This document shows, one piece after another, positions 1-8,264 of a DNA stretch of 64,000 bases. Both the position numbers and the translations under genes were made by a program. The first letter of the stretch is position 1. The number at the start of each line of letters is the position of its first letter. Below the pieces are notes generated by a model that saw only the letters and a list, made by a program, of their open reading frames with translations, searched no databases and had not been told where the DNA came from. Source of the DNA: Sporosarcina luteola (GTDB lineage: Bacteria; Bacillota; Bacilli; Bacillales_A; Planococcaceae); contig NZ_JAMBOI010000013.1 in NCBI RefSeq assembly GCF_023715535.1, positions 1-64,000 of the forward strand, written 5' to 3'.

Positions 1-87
1 GGCGGACGGTTTAGCTGACGGGTTCTATCACCCACGGGTGCTTACGTCCTACCCCGGCTACAGTAATCATAAAACCATATAAAAAAT

Positions 88-113
88 GGTCAACCAGAAA
101 TATCTGGCTGACC
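88..113. terminator. hairpin, terminator-like
   Basis: GGTCA..CCAGA and TCTGG..TGACC form a stem with a short loop. A run of A on the left flank becomes a U-tract for minus-strand transcripts; the right flank is TTATAAT. Nothing else recognisable lies in bases 1-121; no gene fits there. Confidence 0.5.
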
Positions 114-121
114 TTATAATA

Positions 122-210
122 CGAACGAGTGCTTTAGTTGAAGATCATTGAGCTGCTTAGACGGCTCTTTTTCCTTATTGAATTAACGCTGCAGATTAGT
201 TCAATAAACA
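122..210 (+). repeat. dispersed palindromic repeat unit with internal hairpin (copy 1)
   Basis: A left arm (gtgctttagttgaag, 129-143) is followed by a GAGC..GCTC hairpin with a T run (149-172). The right arm (ttgaattaacgctgcag.., 178-207) reads TTGAATTA..TAGTTCAA as a near-palindrome. Related units occur at 2676-2827 (split by the intron, resuming at 4772), 5646-5720 and 6063-6096, always between accessory genes. Confidence 0.65.
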
Positions 211-255
211 ATAGACAGTCGTAAAGCGGGACTTGCAACTGAGAGGGAGTGGAAG

Positions 256-525
256 TTGGTGGAGGGGAAAAAGAACCACTATTTTTATATTATCATTGGA
301 TATATAGGTGCTTTATTAATTTTTCTTGCCGGTATAAGGTACATCTTCATCATAGACGATATCATAGGACGTTCGCTTATAACGTTTGGAATTATTTTAA
401 TCCTAAGTAGCCTGAGATTTATGGAATCGAAGTTTCTTACAGTAAAAGAAAAACGAATTGTTAATTGGGCATTCGTATGTATGGTGGTAGTAATTCTATT
501 AATTAGTCTTAATTTCGCAAGATAA
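256..525 (+). CDS. small membrane protein, unknown function
   Basis: This 89-residue protein is not recognised as a known family. It has about three hydrophobic stretches (residues 9-28, 38-54 and 70-86) separated by short charged loops, which suggests an integral membrane protein. The ORF begins TTG or GTG near 256 behind GAGAGGGAGTGG, a good ribosome binding site. It is the first gene of an AT-rich accessory group lying between two copies of a palindromic repeat (122-210 and 2676-2827). Small membrane proteins in such settings are often immunity or defence accessories, but nothing in this sequence shows that. Confidence 0.6.
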   Translation: MVEGKKNHYFYIIIGYIGALLIFLAGIRYIFIIDDIIGRSLITFGIILILSSLRFMESKFLTVKEKRIVNWAFVCMVVVILLISLNFAR

Positions 526-581
526 AATATTAGTTTCCATAATTAGGTAATTCTAAATAAGAAAAGGAAGAGTAAAGACAG

Positions 582-1559
582 ATGAAACTTATAAATGTAA
601 ATAAAGTCTTACTTTCAATTTGTATGCTTTTCATTTTTACATTATCGGCCTGTAAGCAAATCGAGGAATCTCACGACGATATAGATGCGGAAAATGAACA
701 TCAAGATATTTCCTATTCTTTTAATAACCCCAATACAGGGCAAGAGTTTACTATTATTCATGCGTATTTATTATATAAAAATTACTTTGAAGCTGTAAAA
801 GATCATCCGGATGAATCTCTCTATAAATTATATCAGCAAGAAGTTGTACAACCCGTGTATGAGGCATGCTTTGAGGACTCGGAATATGCAGATCCTGTCA
901 CTGTACTTAATTGGGTTCCAAGAGAGAGTGATTTTGATAGTTTTAAGAATCAAATTGAATCAATCAATAAAGATCATTTGAATGAGTTATTTGAAGAATC
1001 ACTCGTTAAATCCTCAGACATACTTTCATCAGATAAAAAAACAACAGTATGTGTATTTCCTAAAAGTGAAAAGTTTCCTTCTGATATGTTTACACTTGAA
1101 TCAGGGAAAATTATCATCTTTCACAGCAAACCTGATCGAAGATATAGTACAAGTTTGTCTCATGAATATCATCATAGCGTTTGGATGGGAAAACATAATG
1201 CTGAAAATTATGCTCTAACAGGATTAGATCATTTAATAGTGGAAGGACAGGCCGTGATGTTTGAGTCCTTAGTGTATCCGAACTTAAACCATAGTCATTA
1301 TGTGGTTGACGAAAGATATAACAAAGAATATTGGAGCAAGATCGAACCATATCTTGAGACTGCTATTACTAGTGAGATTCATGATGAAATGATTATAGGT
1401 GGCTCTAATGGTCTTCCTAATTCATATGGTTATAGTGAAGGATACAAAATGATGAGATCATACTTGAATCTGCATCCTGATATGACAGTAGAAGAATGGA
1501 CTACCAAAAGCCCGAAGGAAATATTTGAAGAAGGAAACTATGCAGCTAACTATCAGTAG
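582..1559 (+). CDS. lipoprotein, DUF2268-type predicted Zn-dependent protease
   Basis: The 325-residue product starts with a lipoprotein signal peptide (residues 1-23, lipobox LSAC with Cys24), so it should be anchored outside the membrane. HEYHH at residues 194-198 matches the HExxH zinc-metalloprotease motif, and EGQA at 221-224 supplies a downstream Glu typical of the DUF2268 family. The C-terminal half (YGYSEGYKMM) also matches that family. The ATG at 582 follows GGAAGAG. Substrate and role are not evident. It lies in the repeat-bounded accessory region with AT-rich codon use; horizontal acquisition is plausible. Confidence 0.8.
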   Translation: MKLINVNKVLLSICMLFIFTLSACKQIEESHDDIDAENEHQDISYSFNNPNTGQEFTIIHAYLLYKNYFEAVKDHPDESLYKLYQQEVVQPVYEACFEDSEYADPVTVLNWVPRESDFDSFKNQIESINKDHLNELFEESLVKSSDILSSDKKTTVCVFPKSEKFPSDMFTLESGKIIIFHSKPDRRYSTSLSHEYHHSVWMGKHNAENYALTGLDHLIVEGQAVMFESLVYPNLNHSHYVVDERYNKEYWSKIEPYLETAITSEIHDEMIIGGSNGLPNSYGYSEGYKMMRSYLNLHPDMTVEEWTTKSPKEIFEEGNYAANYQ

Positions 1560-1663
1560 GTTTTTCCGTTTCCCTTGCGATATCATGAGTGCTCAACTTA
1601 AGATAATGGCCAGTTGAGACGAAATCAGTATGGGTTGTAAAGAGAATGAAGGGGTGTAATAAA

Positions 1664-1882
1664 ATGAAGAAGCAATCACATTCAGAATGGCTATTAAGTC
1701 AAATCGTTCTGACAGCACTTCTTGGGACTTGTATTGCAATCTTCGTCGTTAGCGGTGAACTGAACCTAACATTTGCGATAGGATATCTGTCTGTTTTTGC
1801 ATTAGTGGTAGCTTGTAATGCGATTTACGTGTTCTATAAAAGAAAGAAAGAAAACGCTAAAATCCTAAACAGGTTCAGTTGA
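1664..1882 (+). CDS. small two-helix membrane protein, unknown
   Basis: This 72-residue protein begins MKKQSHSEWL; the ATG at 1664 is preferred over an in-frame ATG 18 bases upstream because GAAGGGGTG lies at a suitable distance. Two hydrophobic segments (about residues 15-34 and 38-58) are followed by a Lys-rich tail, a double-spanning membrane topology. No family is recognised. The gene sits alone between the DUF2268 lipoprotein and a larger membrane protein, in the same orientation. Confidence 0.55.
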   Translation: MKKQSHSEWLLSQIVLTALLGTCIAIFVVSGELNLTFAIGYLSVFALVVACNAIYVFYKRKKENAKILNRFS

Positions 1883-2054
1883 TTGGGAGAAAACAATAAA
1901 AAATACTGCATTTGAGAACACATCGAATTTGACGTAGTATCCATTGACCATAAATCTACATTTGATAAAAGACTACTCGGAAAAGAACCCCATCACCTTG
2001 AAATTACAAGTCAAGCTTACCTACATATCTTGTCTTGAAAGAGGAGGAGACCCG

Positions 2055-2654
2055 ATGACGTTAAAAGAGGAAATTAACAGACCAGTGAAAGCGGATAATC
2101 TTATTGTCTTTACATTTTTTCTGCATCTTTTGTTTGTGTTAGTGGCCAGCTCTGTACCGGAAGGACAGTTCTTTTTTTGGCTGCCCATCAACTTATCATT
2201 GGAGGCTTTCATTATGTTCCGTCTCCTCCTGTTGTGGAGGCGTTATAGTAAGAGCGAACCGAGGCGGTACAATTCTCTCCAATTGTATTGGATACTTACC
2301 GGATTATCTATTTTTGCAATGATGCCTTTTGTTAGGGCGGTATATGGTTCGGTAGCTTTTTGGCCTTTCCTGGTCGTTACAGTGTTTTTATTCATAGTGA
2401 GTCATTTATGGAAAGAGCGGATTGCTTCAGTTTTTGTGAATCCCGGCAAAACGAAGCAACTCGTAAAGTGGCCGAAAGCCCTCGCCATCATGATTATCGT
2501 AGGGATTGTCATTATGTCTGCGCTGCGCTTCACACCGGCACATCCAAACTTGGGACTTAGTGTCTTCGTATATATAATAGGTGGTTTTATGGTTTTTCTT
2601 GCAACTCCTTTTTCAATTTCCAAAGAACGAATCGAAGAGCTGATAGACGAATGA
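2055..2654 (+). CDS. multi-pass membrane protein, unknown
   Basis: The ATG at 2055 follows AGAGGAGGAGACCCG, a near-perfect ribosome binding site; the open frame extends upstream to 1944 but without a site, so the shorter 199-residue product is chosen. About six hydrophobic helices alternate with basic loops (RRYSKSEPRR, KTKQLVKWPK), indicating a polytopic membrane protein. I cannot assign a family. It ends before repeat copy 2 and the terminator at 2773-2810. Confidence 0.65.
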   Translation: MTLKEEINRPVKADNLIVFTFFLHLLFVLVASSVPEGQFFFWLPINLSLEAFIMFRLLLLWRRYSKSEPRRYNSLQLYWILTGLSIFAMMPFVRAVYGSVAFWPFLVVTVFLFIVSHLWKERIASVFVNPGKTKQLVKWPKALAIMIIVGIVIMSALRFTPAHPNLGLSVFVYIIGGFMVFLATPFSISKERIEELIDE

Positions 2655-2675
2655 GAAATGGTGCTAAATGGGGGA

Positions 2676-2827
2676 TTGAATAATGGGGGGTTAAACGGCA
2701 GTTTAGTTGAAGAAAAAGGTTTTTTTACGAATATGTTGAATAAGTTAATATATATAAATTATTGTACAGCAGGGGTCCTTTACCACAAGTCTAGAGGGCC
2801 CTTTATTCTTGAACTAACGGTGCAGGT
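2676..2827 (+). repeat. dispersed repeat copy 2, 5' part, split by the group II intron
   Basis: A left arm (taaacggcagtttagttgaag, ending 2712), a hairpin (2773-2801) and the start of the right arm (ttgaactaacggtgcaggt, 2809-2827) are present. The right arm resumes after the intron at 4772 (tagttgaataag). Joining 2827 to 4772 restores a sequence of the same length and layout as copy 1 at 177-207. Short open frames here are not convincing genes. Confidence 0.65.
2773..2810 (+). terminator. rho-independent terminator
   Basis: GGGTCCTTT (2773-2781) pairs through nine positions, with G-U pairs, to AGAGGGCCC (2793-2801), followed by TTTATTCTT. The group II intron begins 18 bases after the T-tract. 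Confidence 0.7.
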
Positions 2828-3241
2828 GTGCGGCCGAGCCTAGGTCGTATCATATAGCGGGTGGGATTCCCGCCGAGAAAGAACTAGCCATTCACTCGTA
2901 GCGAGTCTTGGAGGGTTAATGGTAACAGTAACCTTTAAGCGTAGACAGTTAGGTGGCGGGCCGAAAGCCAAGTGGTTGAAGGGATTGAGCTCCAAAAATG
3001 TTAGTAAACGAGAGGGCTGATGCCTTACCTGCGGCAGAAAGCTACATTTTATCCTTCGCTAAAGGCAAGAAGGATAAAACTTCTCTGGGGTCAGAGACCT
3101 TGGCACGTCACACATTGATATGATACGGCAACTCGGGAGGCCCTACCGGTCTTTTCTTTTTTAGAAGAGTATGGTGTACAAGCGATAATAAGCAAGGAAA
3201 CCAAATGCCGTTGTAGGGAGTCGGATAGCAGCGTAGTACCA

Positions 3242-4667
3242 ATGAAGTTGGGTAATGCCAGTGGAGGAAAGGCTGCTACCAAGTTATCACCCTTACTAGG
3301 GACACATTTACTACACGCAGAGGTAGGGATAATAAATGGAAACACAAAACTATTAAGGATAGCAGAATTAGCTAAATCTGAACCGAGAATGAAATTTACA
3401 TCTCTTGCACATTTACTAAATAAGCAATCTCTAGTTCAATGCCATCATGAATTACCTAATAAGAAGGCAACTGGGATTAATGGCACAACTAAAGAGCAAT
3501 ACAGTGAATCACTAGAGGAAAATATAGTGGACTTAGTAAGTAGGCTTAAAAGTAAAAGTTATCATCCTGTTCCCGTAAGGAGAATGTATATTCCCAAGCT
3601 GAACTCCAACAAGAAAAGACCGTTGGGGATACCGGAACATGAAGATAAGATTGTACAGAGAGGCATTACAAAGATACTAAACGCCATCTATGAAAATGAT
3701 TTTCTAGACTGCTCATTTGGGTTCCGTCCAAATCGTAATTGCCACGATGCTTTGAAGATATTAAATCATTATATTGAAAAGAGATCAGTAAATTATGTAG
3801 TAGATGTAGATATCAAAGGATTCTTCGACAACGTTGACCACATATGGATGATGGAGTTCTTAAAACTGCGAATTGCTGACCCAAACCTACTAAGAATAAT
3901 TGGTAGGTTTCTTAAAGGTGGATATATGGAGGAAGGAAAGAAATTCAAGACAGATAAAGGCACACCGCAAGGTGGTGTTATATCTCCGATACTTGCCAAT
4001 CTATATCTCCATTATGTCTTGGACCTATGGTTCGAGAAGAGGGTTAGGAAACAGTGCAAAGGGCAAGCATACATTCTTAGATATGCAGATGATTTTGTTT
4101 GTTGCTTCCAATATAAGAGCGAAGCGGAGGAATTCTTTCAATCATTAAAGGTGAGATTACAGAAGTTTAACTTAGAAGTAGCGGAGGATAAAACCAAAAT
4201 TATTCCCTTCGGGAGATTTGCGGAGAAAGATGCAAAACAAAATGGAAATAGCAAACCTGCAACCTTTGATTTCCTTGGTTTTACACATTATTGTGGGAAG
4301 AGTAAACAAGGATATTTTCGAGTGAAAAGGAAGACAAGCAGGAAGAAGCTCCAGGGGAAAACTAAGAGAAACCAAAGAATGGTTAAAGAATAACAGAAAT
4401 AAAGATATTCATATGATTATGGATAGATTTAAACGCTCGCTTGCAGGCTATTATAACTACTACTGCATCACGGACAACACTCCAAGTGTTCACCAATTTA
4501 AAGACAAAGTCTTATACTTACTCTTTAGATGGCTCAATAGGAGAAGTCAAAGAAAATCCTTTACTTGGGACAAATTCAATCTCTTTATTCATAAGTTTCC
4601 TTTACCTTCACCAAGAGTTAAGGTAAATATATATGACATAAGAAAAGAAATTAGCTATATTTTGTGA
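3242..4667 (+). pseudogene. ltrA: group II intron reverse transcriptase/maturase, frameshifted
   Basis: The first frame (3242-4393) has the reverse transcriptase blocks: FGFRPNRNCHDA (159-170), TPQGGVISPI (241-250), the catalytic YADD (281-284) and FDFLGFTH. It ends early after KRKTSRKKLQGK. The maturase domain continues in the next frame (about 4356-4667: LRETKEWLKNN, then RFKRSLAGYYNYY) up to a stop before domain V. One extra base in the run around 4349-4357 explains the break. No HNH endonuclease follows, so the protein would be RT plus maturase only. It may be non-functional here, or the indel may be a sequencing error. No strong ribosome binding site precedes the ATG, common for these ORFs. 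Confidence 0.88.
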
Positions 4668-4681
4668 ATGGTGACTAGGAG

Positions 4682-4714
4682 GAGCCGTGTGCGTAAATAG
4701 CGCAAGCACGGTTC
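4682..4714 (+). ncRNA. group II intron domain V
   Basis: GAGCCGTGTGCG and CAAGCACGGTTC form the conserved catalytic hairpin with the AGC triad at its base and the bulge on the 3' side. It lies between the maturase stop and the intron 3' end. Confidence 0.85.
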
Positions 4715-4876
4715 TGTGAGGGGGGAGGAACACAATCTACCGCAAGGTAGAGAGGTTCCCTTCTACTCGACTAGTTGAATAAGCTGGATTTATTATAGGT
4801 AGGGAATATATATAATAGAATTGTGGAACTTTTTGCAACGTATTCCGTAAGTTTAATGAATAGGAGGAAGAAAAAA

Positions 4877-5116
4877 ATGAGAAAAATAATTGGGATATTC
4901 ATTGTTGTACTAGTTTCAATAGGGGTAGCTGATATGTTACAAGGAGTTATTTTAACATTAATATATACACCGGATCCTTACTCACAAGGTACTCAAGAAA
5001 TGGCGACCTATCTACAATACATAATTTCAGCTATAACGGTAACCTTAGCCCTTTGGTGTATTTACAAGGTGAAAAATATAGTAAAAGACTTTAGATCATC
5101 GGTTAAAGTATCGTGA
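4877..5116 (+). CDS. small membrane protein, unknown
   Basis: This 79-residue protein (MRKIIGIFIV..) starts at the ATG at 4877 behind TAGGAGGAAG, a strong site, so the upstream part of the frame is not used. Two hydrophobic helices (about 4-26 and 44-62) are separated by a loop with YTPDPYSQG. It overlaps the next gene by four bases (GTGA), which implies translational coupling. No family recognised. The pair forms its own short transcription unit after the intron. Confidence 0.6.
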   Translation: MRKIIGIFIVVLVSIGVADMLQGVILTLIYTPDPYSQGTQEMATYLQYIISAITVTLALWCIYKVKNIVKDFRSSVKVS

Positions 5117-5613
5117 AATTTTACGTTATCAAGCAATTTGTTGGTATCCTAATTTTACTTCTTATTGCTATTATAGTTAATTATTATATTCAAAATGTGA
5201 ATGTGGATATAGAAAGTGTTGTACTAAAGCAATTAATTATGTTTGTTACCATTTCAATCCTTCTCTTCGTTTGTAATCAACTCATTTATAATTACGCTAA
5301 AAAAGAAGAAGAATTTATGAAACACAAAATCTGGGATAAGATGTTCATCATCATTTTAGGATGGTTAATGATTTCATTTATTGTATTTATTCTCTTGTTC
5401 TTTACGACACCTTTGGGAGATTTAATTTCATTACACCCATGGACTTTGTTCAGCGCAGTCTATTACTTTTTATTTGTTATAAACCTTTTTGTTCTATCAA
5501 TTGTACATATCGCAGTTGATAATTCGATCAAGCTAGAGAAAAAACTATTAATAACGTGGGCAAGTTCTTCACTACTGGTAGCGATTATTTTTTTTCTATT
5601 ACCAAGTTTTTAA
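5113..5613 (+). CDS. four-helix membrane protein, unknown
   Basis: The 166-residue product begins at a GTG that overlaps the TGA of the preceding gene. Four strongly hydrophobic segments (about 9-28, 39-58, 76-99 and 112-133) plus a final one near 145-163 indicate a polytopic membrane protein. Composition is very AT-rich with many Ile and Leu residues. I cannot name a family; coupling with the small membrane protein upstream suggests they act together. Confidence 0.6.
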   Translation: MKFYVIKQFVGILILLLIAIIVNYYIQNVNVDIESVVLKQLIMFVTISILLFVCNQLIYNYAKKEEEFMKHKIWDKMFIIILGWLMISFIVFILLFFTTPLGDLISLHPWTLFSAVYYFLFVINLFVLSIVHIAVDNSIKLEKKLLITWASSSLLVAIIFFLLPSF

Positions 5614-5645
5614 TAATAGAGAGTGTGTAAACAGAAGACCATCTA

Positions 5646-5720
5646 AAGCTGACGGATGCTTTACTTGAAGATTGGAGCTGCTTAGGCAACGGCTCTTTTT
5701 TCTTCAACTAACTAGACAGT
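5646..5720 (+). repeat. dispersed repeat copy 3 with hairpin
   Basis: The left arm (gacggatgctttacttgaag) is followed by GGAGCTGCTTAGGCAACGGCTC with a run of six T, which can terminate transcription after the membrane-protein pair. The right arm (cttcaactaactagacag) is degenerate. Confidence 0.5.
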
Positions 5721-5782
5721 TTACTTGGAAAAGGAATCTCGTTAGAATGTGTTCCGAAAAAATCTATAAAAGAGGTAAAGAA

Positions 5783-6055
5783 ATGTTTGCTTATAGGTAT
5801 AAAAGGCTAATGGAGGATTTTGTAAATGAAATAATTACTGTTGAAGATTTTGAACGTGACTACCTATATACATTTAAAAACGAGACAGAAAGAATGGGTA
5901 ACAGTCTATTCGAAATCTTAAATGAAGCAGTTGATTGTTATTGGCACGAATGCCTTCCTGGACAAGAAACTGCCTTTGAAATTTCCGAACAACAACTAAG
6001 AAAAGAAGTAAGTGATGCATTGGTTAACTTAAATAGATTATTGAATAACCCTTAA
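5783..6055 (+). CDS. colicin-D-type immunity protein (bacteriocin self-protection)
   Basis: The 90-residue protein starts at the ATG at 5783, seven bases after AGAGGTAAAG. MEDFVNEIITVEDFERDYL near the N-terminus, FKNETE, and a C-terminal EQQLRKEVSDALVNL match the layout of the Colicin_immun family (helical proteins that bind and block tRNase toxins such as colicin D). No matching toxin is present in the window, so it looks like an orphan immunity gene. It sits between repeat copies 3 and 4. Family assignment is by pattern only; a four-helix DUF of other function remains possible. Confidence 0.65.
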   Translation: MFAYRYKRLMEDFVNEIITVEDFERDYLYTFKNETERMGNSLFEILNEAVDCYWHECLPGQETAFEISEQQLRKEVSDALVNLNRLLNNP

Positions 6056-6062
6056 AGTTTTC

Positions 6063-6096
6063 TTGAACTAACGGGTGCTGTAGTTCAATAAGACTA
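6063..6096 (+). repeat. dispersed repeat copy 4 (right arm only)
   Basis: TTGAACTA (6063-6070) and TAGTTCAA (6081-6088) make a perfect inverted repeat around acgggtgctg. This is the clearest copy of the palindrome that is interrupted by the intron at 2828. Confidence 0.65.
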
Positions 6097-6112
6097 GTAG
6101 AATATTACGCTA

Positions 6113-6143
6113 AAAAGCGCTCACTTCAATCCTGAGCGCTTTT
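6113..6143. terminator. bidirectional terminator
   Basis: AAAAGCGCTCA (6113-6123) pairs with TGAGCGCTTTT (6133-6143), with A and T runs on each side. It separates the accessory region from the convergent gene at 6267. Confidence 0.8.
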
Positions 6144-6266
6144 ACTTGTTTTTTATATGGCTATTTCACTGTTGAAATATTTGCTGATTAACCTGTTATT
6201 TACGTTGTTAATTGCACTTTTCTCCCCATCAACCGAACCCGTTAGTCGCTTTCTGGCTTCTTTTAT

Positions 6267-6677
6267 TCACCAACCCAGTGCCATCCGCAACGAGCAGCAA
6301 CTGTTCTGGGCGTCGCTGTTCGAGAAGTCGATCTGGATGCCGGAGGGTGTGTAGGATAGATTGTATTTAATGGTTACACCTGTCGAGCGGACGAGCCGCT
6401 CAACTTCTTGTTGGTCCGAACGCTGTGCGGCGTCCATGAGCTGGCGTGCGAAATCATCTGAAGCTGTCAGCGTACCGATGAAAAGATTCGCTTCATTCAT
6501 AACTTGTTTGAACCGATTTGCCGACGCGTTGAATTTCCGCGTGTTTACCGGAGGAAAGGGGCTTCTTCCGTTTTGCGGCGTCGGTGTGGGCATCGCCATA
6601 TATCCTGGGTGGACCGGCATGAAAGCTTGTTGCCGGGAATTGAATCCATAAGGAAAAGAGGAATAATACATAGGCAA
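6267..6677 (-). CDS. hypothetical protein, possibly YuzC-like spore coat protein
   Basis: This 136-residue protein has a Tyr/Pro-rich N-terminus (MPMYYSSFPYGF), a helical middle (FKQVMNEANLFI, LMDAAQRSDQQEVERLVRS) and a C-terminus ending CCSLRMALGW. That layout reminds me of Bacillus YuzC, reported as an inner spore coat protein, but this is from memory and unverified. Upstream on the minus strand, AGGTTGCC is a modest ribosome binding site. It is transcribed in the same direction as, and downstream of, the alcohol dehydrogenase at 6737. Confidence 0.6.
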   Translation of the reverse strand: MPMYYSSFPYGFNSRQQAFMPVHPGYMAMPTPTPQNGRSPFPPVNTRKFNASANRFKQVMNEANLFIGTLTASDDFARQLMDAAQRSDQQEVERLVRSTGVTIKYNLSYTPSGIQIDFSNSDAQNSCCSLRMALGW

Positions 6678-6736
6678 CCTCCGTATTTCTTCGATGCCTC
6701 AGTATATGTCCATTGCGGGGGACTCGTGTTTTTCCG

Positions 6737-7936
6737 TTACGCCCCGATCGTCCGGATCAGCTTATCCATATCCTCTTTCAGTAAAATCTTCGGCACCGGG
6801 TAAAGCGGATTCGCTTCTTGTACCGCGCGCTCCGCCATGAGCGGGATGTCGCTGTCGATAATGCAGTCCACATTCACCGGAATTTCCATCTTTTCATTCA
6901 AATCCTTGATTGCCTGAATGAATTTCAGTGCCTTCTCCCTGGTGGAGTCGGAAGATGCGCAAACACCGGCTGCCTCCGCCAACTCTGCCAAAGGTTCGTG
7001 CACAGTTTCCCCGTAATAGTCGAGGACATGAGGCAGGATGACGGCATTGGCGAGTCCGTGTGGCACATTGTAAAACCCGCTCAGCGTATGGGCGATGGCA
7101 TGCACATTGCCGACATAGGCACGTGTGAACGCCATTCCTGCGAGATAGGCGGCTTTTTGCATATTCGTCCGTGCAGCTATATTTTCCCCATAGGAATAAG
7201 CTTCGTAAAGATTTTCAAAAATGAGCTTCACGGCATCCGTACTCCATTGTGTCGTCTGCTTCGTATTGCTTTTGCCGATATACGCTTCGACTGCATGCGT
7301 CAATGCATCCATTCCGGTTGTGGACGTGATATGCTTCGGAAGTTTCACGGTGAGCAGCGGATCCAGCACCGCGAAATGCGGAATGACTGCGGTGTCCATG
7401 AGCGCGTATTTTTCATGGGTCTCACTATTGGAAACGACGCAAGCTAGTGTCGCTTCACTGCCAGTCCCAGCCGTTGTAGGAACAGCGAACAGTGGCGGCA
7501 TTTTTTTAATCACTTTCAATATGCCTTTCATTTGAGGAATGGTTCTGTTCGGTCTCGCCAAACGTGCACCGACCCCTTTGGCACAATCGATCGGCGATCC
7601 GCCGCCGAATGCGACAAGGCCTTGGCAATCGTTCACTTTGTATAGCTGCAAAGCCTCCTCGATATTATCGATCGTCGGATTCGGGACCGTTTTGTCGTAC
7701 ATGACAAACGTAATCCCTTCCTTTCGCAAACCTTCAAGGAAATCGTCCATTAACCCTGTCGTCACAATCCCTTTATCCGTAACAATCAAAACCGTTTCAA
7801 TGCCTTCACGTTTAATCAACCTCGGAAGTCCTTCCAAACTATTTTCCCCTTCGAGCAGCTGAGGTTCCCGCCATGGCAGGAAAAAGGCAGTCGCCTTCAT
7901 CACCTGCTGAAAGCTGCGGCAATATATCTTGTACAT
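6737..7936 (-). CDS. iron-containing alcohol dehydrogenase
   Basis: The 399-residue protein belongs to the group III (iron-dependent) alcohol dehydrogenases, which interconvert alcohols and aldehydes with NAD(P)H. The nucleotide-binding GGGSPIDCAK is at 111-120 and PTTAGTGSEAT at 153-163. The four metal ligands are present with family spacing: Asp210, His214, His279 and His293. The length is slightly above the usual 380-390 residues because of an N-terminal stretch; a start a few codons later is possible. The substrate cannot be read from sequence. Its promoter region faces the 21-bp repeat array at 8036. Confidence 0.9.
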   Translation of the reverse strand: MYKIYCRSFQQVMKATAFFLPWREPQLLEGENSLEGLPRLIKREGIETVLIVTDKGIVTTGLMDDFLEGLRKEGITFVMYDKTVPNPTIDNIEEALQLYKVNDCQGLVAFGGGSPIDCAKGVGARLARPNRTIPQMKGILKVIKKMPPLFAVPTTAGTGSEATLACVVSNSETHEKYALMDTAVIPHFAVLDPLLTVKLPKHITSTTGMDALTHAVEAYIGKSNTKQTTQWSTDAVKLIFENLYEAYSYGENIAARTNMQKAAYLAGMAFTRAYVGNVHAIAHTLSGFYNVPHGLANAVILPHVLDYYGETVHEPLAELAEAAGVCASSDSTREKALKFIQAIKDLNEKMEIPVNVDCIIDSDIPLMAERAVQEANPLYPVPKILLKEDMDKLIRTIGA

Positions 7937-8035
7937 GCTGCTTCACCATCCCTGATTAGATGTAACATTCTAACTATTGTACCTTGAAATGACAGTAAAT
8001 TACTAGAAATTATTTGCAAATTAGCGATTGAAAAA

Positions 8036-8160
8036 GTTATCGATCATTTCCAGAGAGTTATCGATCAGTTGCCAAAGGTTATCGATCATTTGTACGATGT
8101 TATCAATCATTTCCCGGAACTTATCGTTCATTTCCCAGACTTTATCGTCATTTCGTGACC
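8036..8160. repeat. phased 21-bp tandem array (6 units)
   Basis: Six units begin at 8036, 8057, 8078, 8099, 8120 and 8141, exactly 21 bp apart. The conserved word is GTTATCGATCATTT (variants CTTATCGTTCATTT, TTTATCG), and the remaining 7 bases vary. The array lies between divergent genes at 7936 and 8265. A minus-strand open frame through it encodes a seven-residue repeat, but only because 21 is a multiple of three. Confidence 0.9.
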
Positions 8161-8264
8161 TTTGACCTATCGAGATGCGTGGTAAACACATAAATAGAAG
8201 CAAGGGAATTCCAATATTTTGGCGTAGTAAGAGTGTTAGGATAAGATTTGAGAGAGGTGACGCC

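Larger units (their letters stand above)
2828..4771 (+). mobile_element. group II intron (about 1.94 kb)
   Basis: The 5' end GTGCGGCC fits the GUGYG consensus of group II introns. The 3' part contains a domain V hairpin (4682-4714: GAGCCGTGTGCG, short loop, then CAAGCACGGTTC) and then a domain VI-like stem ending CTACTCGAC. A reverse transcriptase/maturase ORF lies in domain IV. The boundaries are set by comparing the flanks with the uninterrupted repeat at 177-207: removal of 2828-4771 gives a repeat of the same length. Insertion is inside a repeat and shortly after a terminator, a location reminiscent of IIC-type introns, though I cannot assign the class with certainty. Confidence 0.88.

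Noticed and set aside
2658..2843. Short plus-strand ORF before the intron
   Set aside because: It runs through the repeat, a terminator and into the intron; no start signal or family resemblance.
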